A program made the translations under genes and the position numbers. A stretch of 64,000 bases of DNA from Mytilus edulis (taxonomy: Eukaryota; Mollusca; Bivalvia; Mytilida; Mytilidae), in assembly GCF_963676685.1 (NCBI RefSeq), contig NC_092356.1, positions 48,509,601 to 48,573,600 on the forward strand, written 5' to 3'. The notes below the pieces were generated by a model. It was not told where the DNA came from. It saw only the letters and a program-made list of their open reading frames with translations, and did no database searches. This document shows positions 1-11,500 of this stretch, one piece after another. The stretch's first letter is position 1. Each line of letters begins with the position of its first letter.

Positions 1-91
1 CTTTCCGACGGACATAAAACTTGGCAAGGGGAAAGACGGCTTACATTAGGATTATTTCCTCCGGGCATACATGTAAGTTAGGCTTATAAGC

Positions 92-1465
92 GTGCTTTTT
101 TCTCATTCTTTTTTAAATTTAATTGAACATAAACTCTCAATTACAATCATTATAATTTTCAGATATGCTTCAGACCTGTATGACAGAACAAGACTCCAGA
201 CTGGTAGATTTTCCAGGAAATGTCAGTGGAGAAAAGAAGGAAAGCTAACAATTTCCGAGTTCAAGGCTTTTTTAGGCGTCCTTTTCAATATGGGATTAAA
301 TAGGAAAAGCTCTATAAAAGAATATTGGAATCGAAAAAACATGTCTCAATCTACTCCATGGTTTAGAATGACTTTTGCCCGCAATCGTTTTCAAAATGTT
401 TTGAAATTCTTGCATATTGTAGACTGTAAAAAGATCCCGGCAAGAAATAACCAAAACTACAATCCGGCTTCAAGAGTTAAACCATTAATTGACTTCGTGA
501 ATAGAAAATTCCTGTACTACTATAGACCAAGACGGGAGTTGTCAGTTGACGAGACGTTGGTCGGAACAAAAGGTAAAACGGCAATGTTGCAATACATTCC
601 GAGCAAAAGATCCCGCTTCGGAATAAAATTCTGGGTTCTCGCGGAAGCTGTTACAGGATACGTTTTACAAATGCACATTTATCTCGGCAAAACTTTTGAA
701 CCCGCTCTCCCTGCTGGTACGTTACAAGGAACAAACGTGGTAATTATATTGTTACAATCTGCTGATCTGCTTAATAAATGGTATCATGTTTTTACGGACA
801 ATTTCTTCTCATCCTTAAATCTTGCAAGAGCACTCCTTGTTCAGAGAACCCACCTTACAGGCACTTTACGAAAAAATCGACCCATGCCTAACATGATTAA
901 GAACGCTAATCCCGATCCCGGACAGACAACTTATGCAAGACAGGGAAACATACTGTTGTGCTCCTTCCGAGACCAGAATCGACGTAAGCAGGTAAAGCCA
1001 GTGTCTACGTTTTATAGCGCTATCCAAGCAATGAATGCAAAACCACTTATCGTTAACGCGTACAACAACTTCATGGGCGGTGTAGACCTTTCGGATCAAA
1101 TGATGGCATTTTATAACGATCACAGAAAACAAACCAAAGTCTGGAAAAAAATCATATTACACATGTTTCACAGAATACTGCTTAATTCTTATATCCTGTA
1201 TTATCAACACACATCTCATAACCCAATATTAACAAGATTTGAATTCGTCAAACAAGTAATTGAAGGACTCACTGAGGAACATCTATCAAATAGACAGCAG
1301 AATCCTGGACAACGACAAAAAATACGAAAGGTAACGGAAAGGAAAGAAAAAGACTGTACTGTGTGTTCCGACAGGAAAAACGGCAGACGAAGAAGAGCAA
1401 GGACCGAGTGTTCACGTTGCGCGAAGGGACTGCACAAGTTGTGTGTTCATAGACACGAATGTTAA
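92..1465 (+). CDS. piggyBac-family transposase (DDE_Tnp_1_7 type), nearly intact frame
   Basis: This 457-codon frame encodes a cut-and-paste DNA transposase of the piggyBac family, which excises and inserts at TTAA sites. Acidic residues at the family's catalytic positions are visible: D153 in a SVDE context, D236 in a FTDNFF context, and D332 and D335 in the MGGVDxxDQ signature. The C-terminus (about residues 420-457) is a Cys/His-rich zinc-binding tail with CxxC, CxxC, HxxC and HxxC pairs, as in piggyBac C-terminal cross-brace domains. Homology appears to begin at YASDLYD, residue 25. Bases 121-162 look like a polypyrimidine tract ending in TTTTCAG, so the first 24 residues are probably intron and the real N-terminus lies in an exon left of the window or was lost. 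No internal stop or frameshift is visible. I did not identify the element's terminal repeats. A domesticated transposase (PGBD-like) is the alternative. Confidence 0.88.
   Translation: MLFSHSFLNLIEHKLSITIIIIFRYASDLYDRTRLQTGRFSRKCQWRKEGKLTISEFKAFLGVLFNMGLNRKSSIKEYWNRKNMSQSTPWFRMTFARNRFQNVLKFLHIVDCKKIPARNNQNYNPASRVKPLIDFVNRKFLYYYRPRRELSVDETLVGTKGKTAMLQYIPSKRSRFGIKFWVLAEAVTGYVLQMHIYLGKTFEPALPAGTLQGTNVVIILLQSADLLNKWYHVFTDNFFSSLNLARALLVQRTHLTGTLRKNRPMPNMIKNANPDPGQTTYARQGNILLCSFRDQNRRKQVKPVSTFYSAIQAMNAKPLIVNAYNNFMGGVDLSDQMMAFYNDHRKQTKVWKKIILHMFHRILLNSYILYYQHTSHNPILTRFEFVKQVIEGLTEEHLSNRQQNPGQRQKIRKVTERKEKDCTVCSDRKNGRRRRARTECSRCAKGLHKLCVHRHEC
121..162 (+). promoter_or_regulatory. probable splice acceptor of the transposase gene
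   Basis: A T-rich stretch ends in TTTTCAG at 156-162, exactly where recognisable piggyBac homology starts. A GTAAGT donor-like site lies at 73-78. However, joining the two keeps no open frame across bases 1-72, so the true upstream exon is more likely off the left edge. Confidence 0.4.
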
Positions 1466-2310
1466 TAATGGAATTATGACTTTCTTATAATTTTTTTGTG
1501 AATTATGATAAAAAATATTCTTGTAAAAACATAAATGAATTAAAAGCTGTATTTTTATTTTCTAATGACAAGGTTTTGTCTTTCTTTAACTTATGGAACG
1601 ACCATTTAAAACTCGGAGGAAGGAGAGCATGTTTTTTTTCGGAAATAAATAATTTGATTCGATCTACTTGAATAAAATAAAAATCTGGCATTTAAGGGAA
1701 GAAAACAAGCTGAAAGGAAATATTCAACATAAATTATAATGCCAAACTATGAGGAAAATGTTGCATCACGTAAAAAAAAAAAATTGATCAGAGATTTTGT
1801 TTTAGCTTAAAGGATGATCCCTTTGAGACGGACAATTTAACTTGCAAAAAGGGGGCATGGATTTTTCGTAGAAAAACAAGGCAAGAAAAAAATATTTGAG
1901 AGAGAAATTTTGCGATAAAATATAATTTGTTGCTTCGTCTTTCAAACATAATAGTTTGAGACAAGAAAAAAACACCCTTTTTTATAAGTTAAATTGTTCA
2001 TCTCTTTCAAACTCAAAACGATGAAGAAGTACACAATCTAAAACGAAGAAAGTACAAAAACAAACAAATGCATAGTTTTCGAACTGTCAGATATCTGTTT
2101 GCATGTTTAAATCGTCAACAAGTCAGCTCTATCTATCCGTCTTCTTGTCTGAAAAATGCCTCTCCGCAGAACAAATTAATCCCATTGACGTCTATGACGT
2201 TGTATAATAATTACGTCTATGACGTTCTCTCGAAAAAACAACTTTATGTAGGGCCGATTCTTGGCACTCAAAGGGAGTAATCACAAATATTCCTGGCACT
2301 CAAGGGGTAA
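1466..2310. other. non-coding stretch after the transposase
   Basis: I see no supported gene. The sequence is A+T rich with several runs of A. Near its end are two short direct repeats: CTATGACGTT occurs twice in 2185-2225, and GGCACTCAA occurs twice in 2262-2305. These may be remains of element termini but do not resolve into inverted repeats. Confidence 0.5.
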
Positions 2311-2499
2311 TTTTGCTATGTTATCTTATATTTCATTCCCTTGAAATTTGAAAGCTTATGAGGGGAAAAAAGTTCCGTAAGATTGTGTTATGGTTTATTG
2401 TTGTTTTGTCCTTGTTTTTCTCCAGTTTATCTGTTGGTTTGTTTTGTGTGTTTTTTAAGGGAAGGATAATTTTCTGATCTAATCTTATTAAAATTCTTT

Positions 2500-3120
2500 T
2501 TTTTTTTGGTTTTACATGAACTAGGTTTTTTTAAGGGTTGAACCTTTTTGTGTGTATTCGTTGTTCATCTGTGTTTTGATATTTGTGTTTATTGTTTTGT
2601 TTATTTGTGTATTGTTTGTTTATTGTTTTGTGTTTTGTTTTTAATGTTTATTTTGAGTTTTGTTTACTTTGTTTATTGTTTTTTTTTGGTTTATTATTGC
2701 TTTTTTAATTATTATGTTTTTTTATTCATTGTTTTGTTTATTTGTTTATTGTTTTGTTGTTGTTTATTTTGTGTTTACTTTACTTTGTTTATTGTTTTCT
2801 TTTTGCTTTATTGTTGTTTTGATTTTATTGTTTGTGTTTGTTTTTCATTGTTTTGTTTATTGTTTATTGTTTTTTTGTTTTCGATTTTTGTTTTTAATGT
2901 TTATTTTGTGTTTTGTTTACTTTGTTTATTGTTTTATTTTTGGTTTATTGGTGTTTTGTTTTTGTTTTTGTTTTATTGTTTTGTTTTTATTGTTTATTGT
3001 TTATATTTTTTGTATTCATTGTATTGTTTTTGGTTTTTTATTTTAAGATTTAACTACTTTTCATTGTTTTTTATTTATCATTTGTAATTTTATTTGTTAT
3101 TTTGTTTGTGTTTTTTTGTT
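2500..3120. repeat. T-rich, A/C-poor low-complexity tract, copy 1
   Basis: The plus strand is made almost wholly of TTTGTTTATTG-like words, with very little A or C. Two overlapping frames stay open for 128-179 codons simply because stop codons need an A. The predicted peptides are Phe/Cys/Val/Leu strings with no family resemblance. I read this as strand-asymmetric simple sequence, not a gene. Confidence 0.8.
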
Positions 3121-4069
3121 GTTATTCTTAGGTTTAAAGGGGGAGGGGTTTTGGGGTTTACATTTTATTTGAAAAGATAAGACAACAGTGCACAATAAAA
3201 TCTTTATTCAAAAACGCACATCGCAATTTGGGACTGGTCAGTTGGTTAGGTACTATATTTTTTTACGTGCAACGTATTCCATGTCTCAATTGGTTAGGTA
3301 CTATGCTTTGAATCACGTGCAACGTCTTGTCTTAAGGCTGTCGACGGCGGGAATGACTCCCACAAGCAGCCGTTGCTACGTTTTATTTTCAAGACGCGGA
3401 CGTGATAGAGAGCGCCCTGGAGACATAAAAACAAACATGGCTGACAAAGGACATTGTGTTTTCTGTCTTTTTCTTTCATGTTTAAAAGAACAATGAACAA
3501 GAACAGAATCTTTAAATAAGGAATCGAATAATAAGTTCAAGTCCGAATTTTCGGACTCTTGTGTAATTTTCTGGATTTGTAGCAGTTTTTGTCCTATATT
3601 TGTTGAAATTGATTTGTAGACGCCCTTTACGATCAAATCGTAAGTTTTTTTTCTGGAATATATATAAATCAGTGTAAGGGTCTGGATGGAGTTCTTCATA
3701 TCTGTATTCTTTAATTTTGTATATTTTATTTCTCTCTGCTCTTTGATGATGTTGTGGTATTGTGTTGTTTTCCCGTCGTTTTTGTTGTTGCTATTTCTCT
3801 ATTAGTTTGTTTTGTTGTTTTTAGAGAAAGGGGTAATTTTGCTATGTTATCTTATATTTCATTCCTTTGGAAAGCTTATGAGGGAAAAAAAGTTCCGTAA
3901 GATTGTGTTATGGTTTATTGTTGTTTTGTCCTTGTTTTTCCCCAGTTTATCTGTTGGTTTGTTTTGTGTGTTTTTTAAGGGAAGGATAATTTTCTGATCT
4001 AATCTTATTAAAATTCTTTGTTCTTTGTTTTTTTCATAAATTAGGTTTTTTTTTAAGGGTTGAACCTTT

Positions 4070-4920
4070 TTTTGTGTATTCGTTGTTCATTTGTGTTTTG
4101 ATATTTGTGTTCATTGTTTTGTTTATTTGTATATTGTTTGTTTATTTGTGTTTTGTTTTTAATGTTTATTTTGCGTTTTGTTTACTTTGTTTATTGTTTT
4201 CTTTTTGGTTTATTATTGCTTTTTTAATTATTATGTTTTTTTATTCATTGTTTTGTTTATTTGTTTATTGTTTTGTTGTTTATTTACTGTTTGTTTATTT
4301 TTTGTTGTTTATTTACTGTTTGTTTATTGTTTTGTTGTTGGTTTTTTTTTATGTTTATTTCGTGTTTACTTTACTTTGTTTATTGTTTTCTTTTTGCTTT
4401 ATTGTTGTTTTGATTTTATTGTTTGTGTTTGTTTTGATTTTATTGTTTGTTTGTTTTTCATTGTTTTGTTTATTTGTTTATTGTTTTTTTGTGTTTCGAT
4501 TTTTGTTTTTAATGGTTTTTTTGTGTTTTGTTTACTTTGTTTATTGTTTTATTTTTGGTTTATTGGTGTTTTGTTTTTGTTTTTGTTTTTGTTTTATTGT
4601 TTTATTGTTTTATTGTTTGTGTTTGTTTTTCATTGTTTGTTTATTTGTTTAATGTTTTTTTGTTTTCGATTTTTGTTTTTAATGTTTATTTTGTGTTTTG
4701 TTTACTTTGTTTATTGTTTTATTTTTGGTTTATTGGTTTATTGGTGTTTTGTTTTTGTTTTATTGTTTTATTGTTTTGTTTTTATTGTTTATTGTTTATA
4801 TTTTTGTATTCATTGTATTGTTTTTGGTTTTTTATTTTAAGTTTTAATTACTTTTCATAGTTTTTTATTTATCATTTGTAATTTTATTTGTTATTTTGTT
4901 TGTGTTTTTTTGTTGTTATT
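4070..4920. repeat. T-rich, A/C-poor low-complexity tract, copy 2
   Basis: This is the counterpart of the 2500-3120 tract in the second duplicated unit. It is about 200 bases longer through extra internal TTTGTTTATT repeats. The expansion is the main difference between the two units. Confidence 0.8.
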
Positions 4921-6178
4921 CTTAGGTTTAAAGGGGGAGGGGTTTTGGGGTTTACATTTTATTTGAAAAGATAAGACAACAGTGCACAATAAAATCTTTA
5001 TTCAAAAACGCACATCGCAATTTGGGACTGGTCAGTTGGTTAGGTACTATATTTTTTACGTGCAACGTATTCCATGTCTCAATTGGTTAGGTACTATGCT
5101 TTGAATCACGTGCAACGTCTTGTCTTAAGGCTGTCGATGGCGGGAATGACTCTCACAAGCAGCCGTTGCTACGTTTTATTTTCAAGACGCGGACGTGATA
5201 GAGAGCGCCCTGGAGACATAAAAACAAACATGGCTGACAAAGGACATTGTGTTTTCTGTCTTTTTCTTTCATGTTTAAAAGAACAATGAACAAGAACAGA
5301 ATCTTTAAATAAGGAATCGAATAATAAGTTCAAGTCCGAATTTTCGGACTCTTTTGTAATTTTCTGGATTTGTAGCAGTTTTTGTCCTATATTTGTTGGA
5401 ATTGATTTGTAGACGCCCTTTACTATCAAATCGTAAGTTTTTTTTCTGGAATATATATAAATAAGTGTAAGGGTCTGGATGGAGTTCTTCATATCTGTAT
5501 TCTTTAATTTTGTATATTTTATTTCTCTCTGCTCTTTGATGATGTTGTGGTATTGTGTTGTTTTCCCGTCGTTTTTGTTGTTGCTATTTCTCTATTAGTT
5601 TGTTTTGTTGTTTTTAGAGAAAGGGGTAATTTTGCTATGTTATCTTATATTTCATTCCCTTGGAAAGCTTATGAGGGAAAAAAAGTTCCGTAAGATTGTG
5701 TTATGGTTTATTGTTGTTTTGTCCTTGTTTTTCCCCAGTTTATCTGTTGGTTTGTTTTGTGTTTTTTTGAAAGGAAGGATAATTTTCTGATCTAATCTTA
5801 TTAAAATTCTTTGTTCTTTGTTTTTTTATGAATTAATTTTTTTCAAGGGTTGAACCTTTTTTGTGTATTCGTTGTTCATTTGTGTTTTGTTATTTGTGTT
5901 TATTTTTTTGTTTTTTTTTTGTTTATTTGTTTCTTATTGTTTGCTTCTTATTTATTTAGTTTCTCTTGGTTTGTATGTTTAAGTTATCGATATCGACGAT
6001 ATCAACGATATTCTCTAGTCAATATCGACAAATTATGTTCCAAATGTCTATCTTCTACATCCTCATATGTTCATGTATAAATGATAAACGAAAAGCAAAT
6101 ATGGCAGAGAACAACTGACTACAAACACCGAAACAGAGAGATTTAGCGTATAGTCAGGCACTTTGAGGATGTTGCAGG

Positions 6179-6329
6179 GTTTAACCATGGAAGTATTATT
6201 GCTTATTGATACATTGTTGCTTATTGATACCATGTTTGGTATAATTGTATATTATTGCATTATTATAATAAAGCACCTTTCGCCAAACACTATTAGTTGT
6301 CAATTATTATAATACTTCCATGGTTTAAC
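6179..6329. mobile_element. short foldback element (MITE-like)
   Basis: The left end GTTTAACCATGGAAGTATTA is mirrored by the right end TAATACTTCCATGGTTTAAC, nearly base for base. The 110 bases between are A+T rich and carry no frame. The size and long terminal inverted repeats fit a non-autonomous DNA element. Confidence 0.75.
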
Positions 6330-6673
6330 ATACTTATGAGCGTTCATCCTTGATTTAAATGTAGGACGCGGTGGTGTAGCATAATTAAATACATACAAGT
6401 CGGATAAAACAGATGAACAATGTTTGAATTATCAAATCGTCAACTTCAAGATTAACAACAAAAAGACAAAATAGAGAAAATTACGGTCTCAAATACGTGC
6501 TGTCATTTGTCAACGTATAAAGATCTATAAAGTTACAGGATAAAATCGAATATACATGTACATGAAACAATGTCATTATGAAAATAGTACTACTTGAATT
6601 ACTGTCATTATGAAAATACTTGAATTACTCGTGGATTGAGATTAATGGTCTTTGACCCATGGAGCTAGCAGTA

Positions 6674-7073
6674 CTTTATTGTATTATAGACTAGATCTTT
6701 ATTGTATTATAGACTAGATCTTTATTGTATTACAGACTAGATCTTTATTATATTATAGACTAGATCTTTATTGTATTACAGACTAGATCTTTATTGTATT
6801 ACAGACTAGATCTTTATTGTATTATAGACTAGATCTTTATTGTATTATAGACTAGATCTTTATTGTATTATAGACTAGATCTTTATTGTATTATAGACTA
6901 GATCTTTATTGTATTATAGACTAGATCTTTATTGTATTATAGACTAGATCTTTATTGTATTATAGACTAGATCTTTATTGTATTATAGACTAGATCTTTA
7001 TTGTATTATAGACTAGACCTTTATTGTATTATAGACTAGATCTTTATTGTATTATAGACTAGATCTTTATTGT
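6674..7073. repeat. 23-bp tandem array, about 17 units
   Basis: The unit CTTTATTGTATTATAGACTA plus GAT repeats head to tail for about 400 bases. A few units carry A-to-C or similar single changes (TATTACAGAC, TAGACCTTT). There are no spacers, so it is a minisatellite and not a CRISPR-type array. Confidence 0.95.
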
Positions 7074-7189
7074 AAGTTTTGTTTGGTGCTTTTTTTTTCA
7101 AGTATGGTTTAAGTCTTGAATCACGTTTCCACAGTTGCAAATATATATCCTCCAAAATCTGCTTCAGCTCTTCATTTTTTTGAGTCGTC

Positions 7190-7330
7190 AAAAAAGTAAA
7201 ATCACAAAAATACTGAACTCCGAGAACCAGACAAAACTTAAAACGGAAAGTCATTAATCAAAAAAATGGCAAAATTAAAGGCTCAAACACATCAAACGAA
7301 TGGATAACAACTGTCATATTCTTGTCTTTC
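7190..7330 (-). repeat. dispersed repeat fragment, shared with 54310-54450
   Basis: The stretch reading AAAAGTAAAATCACAAAAAT, followed by CACATCAAACGAATGGATAA, recurs in diverged form near 54310. I recognise it as a common mussel interspersed repeat, probably the 3' part of a retroelement. This rests on the in-window match and memory, not on a database search. Confidence 0.6.
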
Positions 7331-8435
7331 CTCGAACATAGCGTGTATTTCAAGTTTTTTTTTTATATAACCTGTCTTAAGTCAGGAACCTGGTGTTCAG
7401 TGGTTGTCGTTTGTTGATGCAGTTCATAAGTGTTTCTCTTTTCTCGTTTCTCATTTTTATATAGTTTTTGGTTGTGATGCAAATATGTGAGAATCTAGGT
7501 TTCACTAAAAAGAACATATCGTAATACATACTGCCGCAAGAAAATTCTTGGGTCTTTTAAATCTGATAAATTAATGAAACAGTGTTTAAATTTGGAAAAT
7601 CGAACGACGAAGAGACAAATAACGCCGCATTGACATGGTAAGAGTCTACTGCTATAGATGCATCACCCATCATGGGCAGATCTACTTCAGTCTGTTAAAA
7701 GCTAGAAGTCAAATGATACAAACTAATCATGATAATGAACTTTGAATCATATGGGAACTTATGAAAAAGAAGATATGCATGTGGGGCGAGTGTGATTATT
7801 GCGAAACCCAATGTGGTGGAAAAAATAAGGTAATAAAAGAGCTAAATGTGACTGGCATGATGCAGGTGTCTCCAAATGTGTTCCAAGTGCTAAAATCAGT
7901 TTTCAATTGGTTTTTAACAATTTTCATTCCATAAAACAATTTCAGGCAGTTGCCTTTCAATTTTTTTCCAGTCAAAACACAGTCAATTGTGGACATTTAA
8001 AATTTCTACGTAAATTTGAATCTTTAATTCAATAAACGTAGTATTTTTTGTTTCAGGGTCATCATCTGCATTTCTGAAGTATTGGTATTTTACAGCACAA
8101 AACTTTTTATTATTATTATTGTTACATTTTCACGTAACCTTAGCTAGTGCCTTTGTAAAATGCCTTGACAAAATTAGTACTATGTAAAATTAAGAAAAAT
8201 GCCTATAACATATATAATTTTAAAATATATATATATCATTAAATTATATATATATAAATATACACTAACACATAGGCAGACATACATAATATAAATATCT
8301 TATTGTTTCAATCCCGGATCTGTCACGTGTCCGGATTCAGCAAATGTTTTACAGTTAGTTTTTGCTGGTATTGGGAGTCCATTGAGCGATATTAATAAAA
8401 GAAAACAAATGTTAGAAAACCAGTCAAAATTCAGC
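7331..8435. other. upstream region and 5' leader of the LPCAT3-like gene
   Basis: There is no supported coding frame. Bases 8210-8265 are an alternating TA-rich microsatellite. Promoter and 5' UTR of the acyltransferase gene should lie here, but I see no clear TATA box or CpG island. Bases 8300-8435 are less A+T rich and could be leader sequence. Confidence 0.4.
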
Positions 8436-8526
8436 ATGGCGGTCGTCGAAAAGTTCATCCAGGATATTGCAGACAATTTAGGGGCTTCAGAAATGGCCAT
8501 AAGGTTTCTGTTGTCTTTGTTTGCAG
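8436..8526 (+). CDS. LPCAT3: LPCAT3-like exon 1 (coding part)
   Basis: This exon encodes residues 1-30 plus the first base of Gly31. The stretch LGASEMAIRFLLSLF matches the vertebrate LPCAT3 N-terminus in place and character. The donor is G|GTAACA and the phase is 1. It is followed by the longest intron, 5,385 bases. Confidence 0.88.
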
Positions 8527-11500
8527 GTAACATTCAAAACAACAATATGGAGTGCTTTGTTTGTAAAGTTCACTTTGTAATGTTATAAATTACTATTTAA
8601 GATGAGATATAAGATAAAAATAGATTTTTGGACCTGTCCAGAAGACTTTGTAACAGCCTGACATCTGCGTAATAAGAACACCTTACTGCTTAGGACAAAT
8701 TTTATTCCACCTGGAATACATGCCATTGACCCTTTTCATGACACTTGATGATTAATTTAATCCTAATCCTGATCCTGATTCTAAGGTCAATATATGTGTT
8801 GATTTGTGTTTTCTTGTTTCTCTTAGTCATGTCACACTGTACATAGGTTATTTTTTAGTAACAGAGTCATTTTAGTATGTATGCTATGCTTATCAAGTCT
8901 CCTTTCATTAGGAGCACCACCATGAGTTATGGTACATACATGTATGATTTACAATTAAAGGAGTACATTAAACACACTTAGAATGTTATGGAATCCATAA
9001 AATTTACTTATGACTTGTTGTTACATGCATCTACATTTTATTTATATGCAGACCTGCCAACTTTTGAAAATCTCCATGGGGGATTTAGTGCGCGACCAGA
9101 TTTTTAAGGGACAATTTTTGCGGCGTTTCTGTGTGCACTGTATTTTACTCTTAAAATAGTCTCATGTCTCTTCTTTTTTCTTTTGGTATACTGATAATGA
9201 TCTTATAAGCCTTGATTTCTTTTATTTGCATGATTCTTGTACTTATTTTAAAATTGACAAAATAACTTAAGAATAGAGAAAAATGGCATTAAAAAATAAA
9301 GGATACTTAGTGAAAACCCCCCTTTTCCCCCTCCAAAAACCTTCTTATCTTTGGACCATGCCTCAAAAGACCTAAACCTATATGTCCTAAAGTTAGAAGG
9401 ATAAATACAGATTTTGATTAAGTCTATCAGTATTAATGAGAAAATGGATAAAAGTTGAGTTATCTTTCTTTGTGTTCGGAGGTGCTCCTACCGGCGGAGG
9501 TTTATTCACAGTAGAAGAATACAAAATGGCGTCGATTTTAAATCAACAGACACATGTCTGATTTCAAAAATTAAATGGATTTCAAGATAAACGATGTTTT
9601 TTTAATAGTTCAATACAGTTCTCATCTTTAAGTTAATTACGATTTCGTTATGGAACTACGGTAAACGTTGCAAATTGTGCTCGTATGATAAACTGATTAA
9701 AAATGAAAGGCCAACTGACCGACCGACTTTCTGTTTACAAATAATAATATTAATTAATTTTGAGGATTGTTATGACCCATCAGGTAATCCGATTACTTGC
9801 AACAACAAATAATGACACCTGTTGTGACCGTTGATTAGCGTAGTATTGTAAACTTGTCATAATATGTCCCCAGGTAAAATTATAGATTATCAGAAAAACT
9901 TCAAAATCGGAAACCAAATAATTTTTTCGGGTATATTTTGTGAAAATCGGGATTTTGACTTGTTTTAGAATCCCGATATCGGGATTCGGGTTGAGGGATG
10001 AAAATCGGGATGATACCGCAAAAATCGGGATAGTTGGCAGGTCTGTATATGTTGTTATAATAATAATATTGTCTGTATTTGGATGAAGGCGCCTCTATTA
10101 TAAATATTGAATAGACTATTATCAAATTACCAACTTTTGGCTCCGGTTTATTTTATTTTTCGACAAGTTACCTACGACATCCTGGTACTCAGTCAATTAA
10201 GAGCAATGTAAAGAAGAAACATCAAACATTTAATTGGTGTGATTTGAGGGGAGATTTTACTATTTTCCAATGAGTTTGTTGTGTAAAGAAAATATGAAGC
10301 AGTTAATTTCCCCCAAGAATTGTACCGATTAAATGTTTGATGTTACTTCTTTACGTTGCTCTTAGTCTTAATTGACCGAGTACCTGCAGGATGTCGTAGG
10401 TAACCTGCAGGGGTTAAGAATTTTTTTTATAGCTCACTAGCCCAGGGCTTATTGGTAGCAGGATTTTACTAGCCCTGTTGGAAGAACTACTAGCCCAAAA
10501 AAACTGACCTGCTAGCCCTAATATGCCTTACAAATTCAGAGTTTGCTGCAATAACAATGAATTCTATAAACTTTACAATTTTTATCCATTGTACATGTAG
10601 AATTTTGCAAATTGAATACCCAAAACTTGTGTCAGTAAAATAATTATTCCATTAGCAGATATATTCAATTAATCGATAATTGAATAGTCACTGAATATTC
10701 TGATATAATGAGTTGACCAAATCCGGAGATGATACAAGTCTTGACCACTGCTATACATGGGTAAAAATAAGGATTGGAGGTACATTATCACGTTTGTGTA
10801 AAAGAATTATCATCTGGTTGATTATGTAATGCTCATATATTTATTTTCAGTTTTAAAATTCTATTTATTAAAATAAATTAAATGACCTCAAATATTTATG
10901 TGAATACATGTACATTATAAATATCACCATCCATACATGTAGTTTGGGTCTTTTATAATAATTATTGTTTTATAAACGAAGTACAGTAATGTCCATATTT
11001 AGATTTATCACAGGTAAGCAAATTGTGGGCTATATTAAATAGATTACAACCTGTGCAAGTGAGTCTCTAAACTGAAATTGTATTTGTTATAAATTTTATT
11101 TCCTTAAAAATCGAATTCATTTGGATATCAATGAAGATAATTAGGATTGATGAAATATTATTGCATCAAGTTTAAAAGTTTTTTGAAGACTGTTAATGTT
11201 TAGGTCTGACATGGTTCTGGAGGCTTCTTCACATTAGTAAACAAAAATAAAAAAACAAAATGGCATCCATTACATTTATATTACAATACATGTAAATTAA
11301 TCAGAAGGAGGTACAATCAGGTTGCATTTAAGCAATGTACAATATCACCCCCTGTACTGATACATCGATATTGAAAGTATGGGATCCACCCAAAGTTATT
11401 TGTTCTATTTTAAAACTTGTACAAAATCAGTTCAAATTCTGGGAATCCCTGATGACGTAGTTGAATCTGATTGGCTAAGATAGAAAAGTGATGAGGGGAC

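Larger units (their letters stand above)
2315..5970. repeat. large tandem duplication, two full units plus a partial third
   Basis: Unit 1 (about 2315-3830) and unit 2 (about 3830-5620) are nearly identical outside their T-rich cores. A third partial copy runs to about 5970. Landmarks repeat in order: AGTTCCGTAAG near 2371, 3891 and 5683, and CACAATAAAATC near 3190 and 4988. The spacing differs (about 1.52 and 1.79 kb) because the internal T-rich tract is longer in unit 2. Only scattered substitutions separate the copies, so the duplication looks recent. A 107-codon frame on the minus strand is kept in both units (3376-3699, 5169-5492), but recency alone can explain that. Confidence 0.85.

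Noticed and set aside
1..72. Upstream piggyBac exon ending at the GTAAGT at 73
   Set aside because: Neither joining phase keeps an open frame into the transposase, and no homology is visible in these bases.
2548..3087. 179-codon frame rich in Phe, Cys, Val and Leu
   Set aside because: It lies wholly in the T-rich tract. Stops are avoided only because A is rare, and a second frame is open over the same bases.
4074..4840. 192- and 220-codon hydrophobic frames
   Set aside because: Same T-rich composition artefact in the second duplicated unit; not membrane proteins.
3376..5492. 107-codon minus-strand frame kept in both tandem units
   Set aside because: The units are nearly identical by descent, so conservation carries no coding signal. 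No domain or start context supports it.
6674..7073. Possible CRISPR array
   Set aside because: Units are contiguous with no unique spacers, and the genome is eukaryotic.
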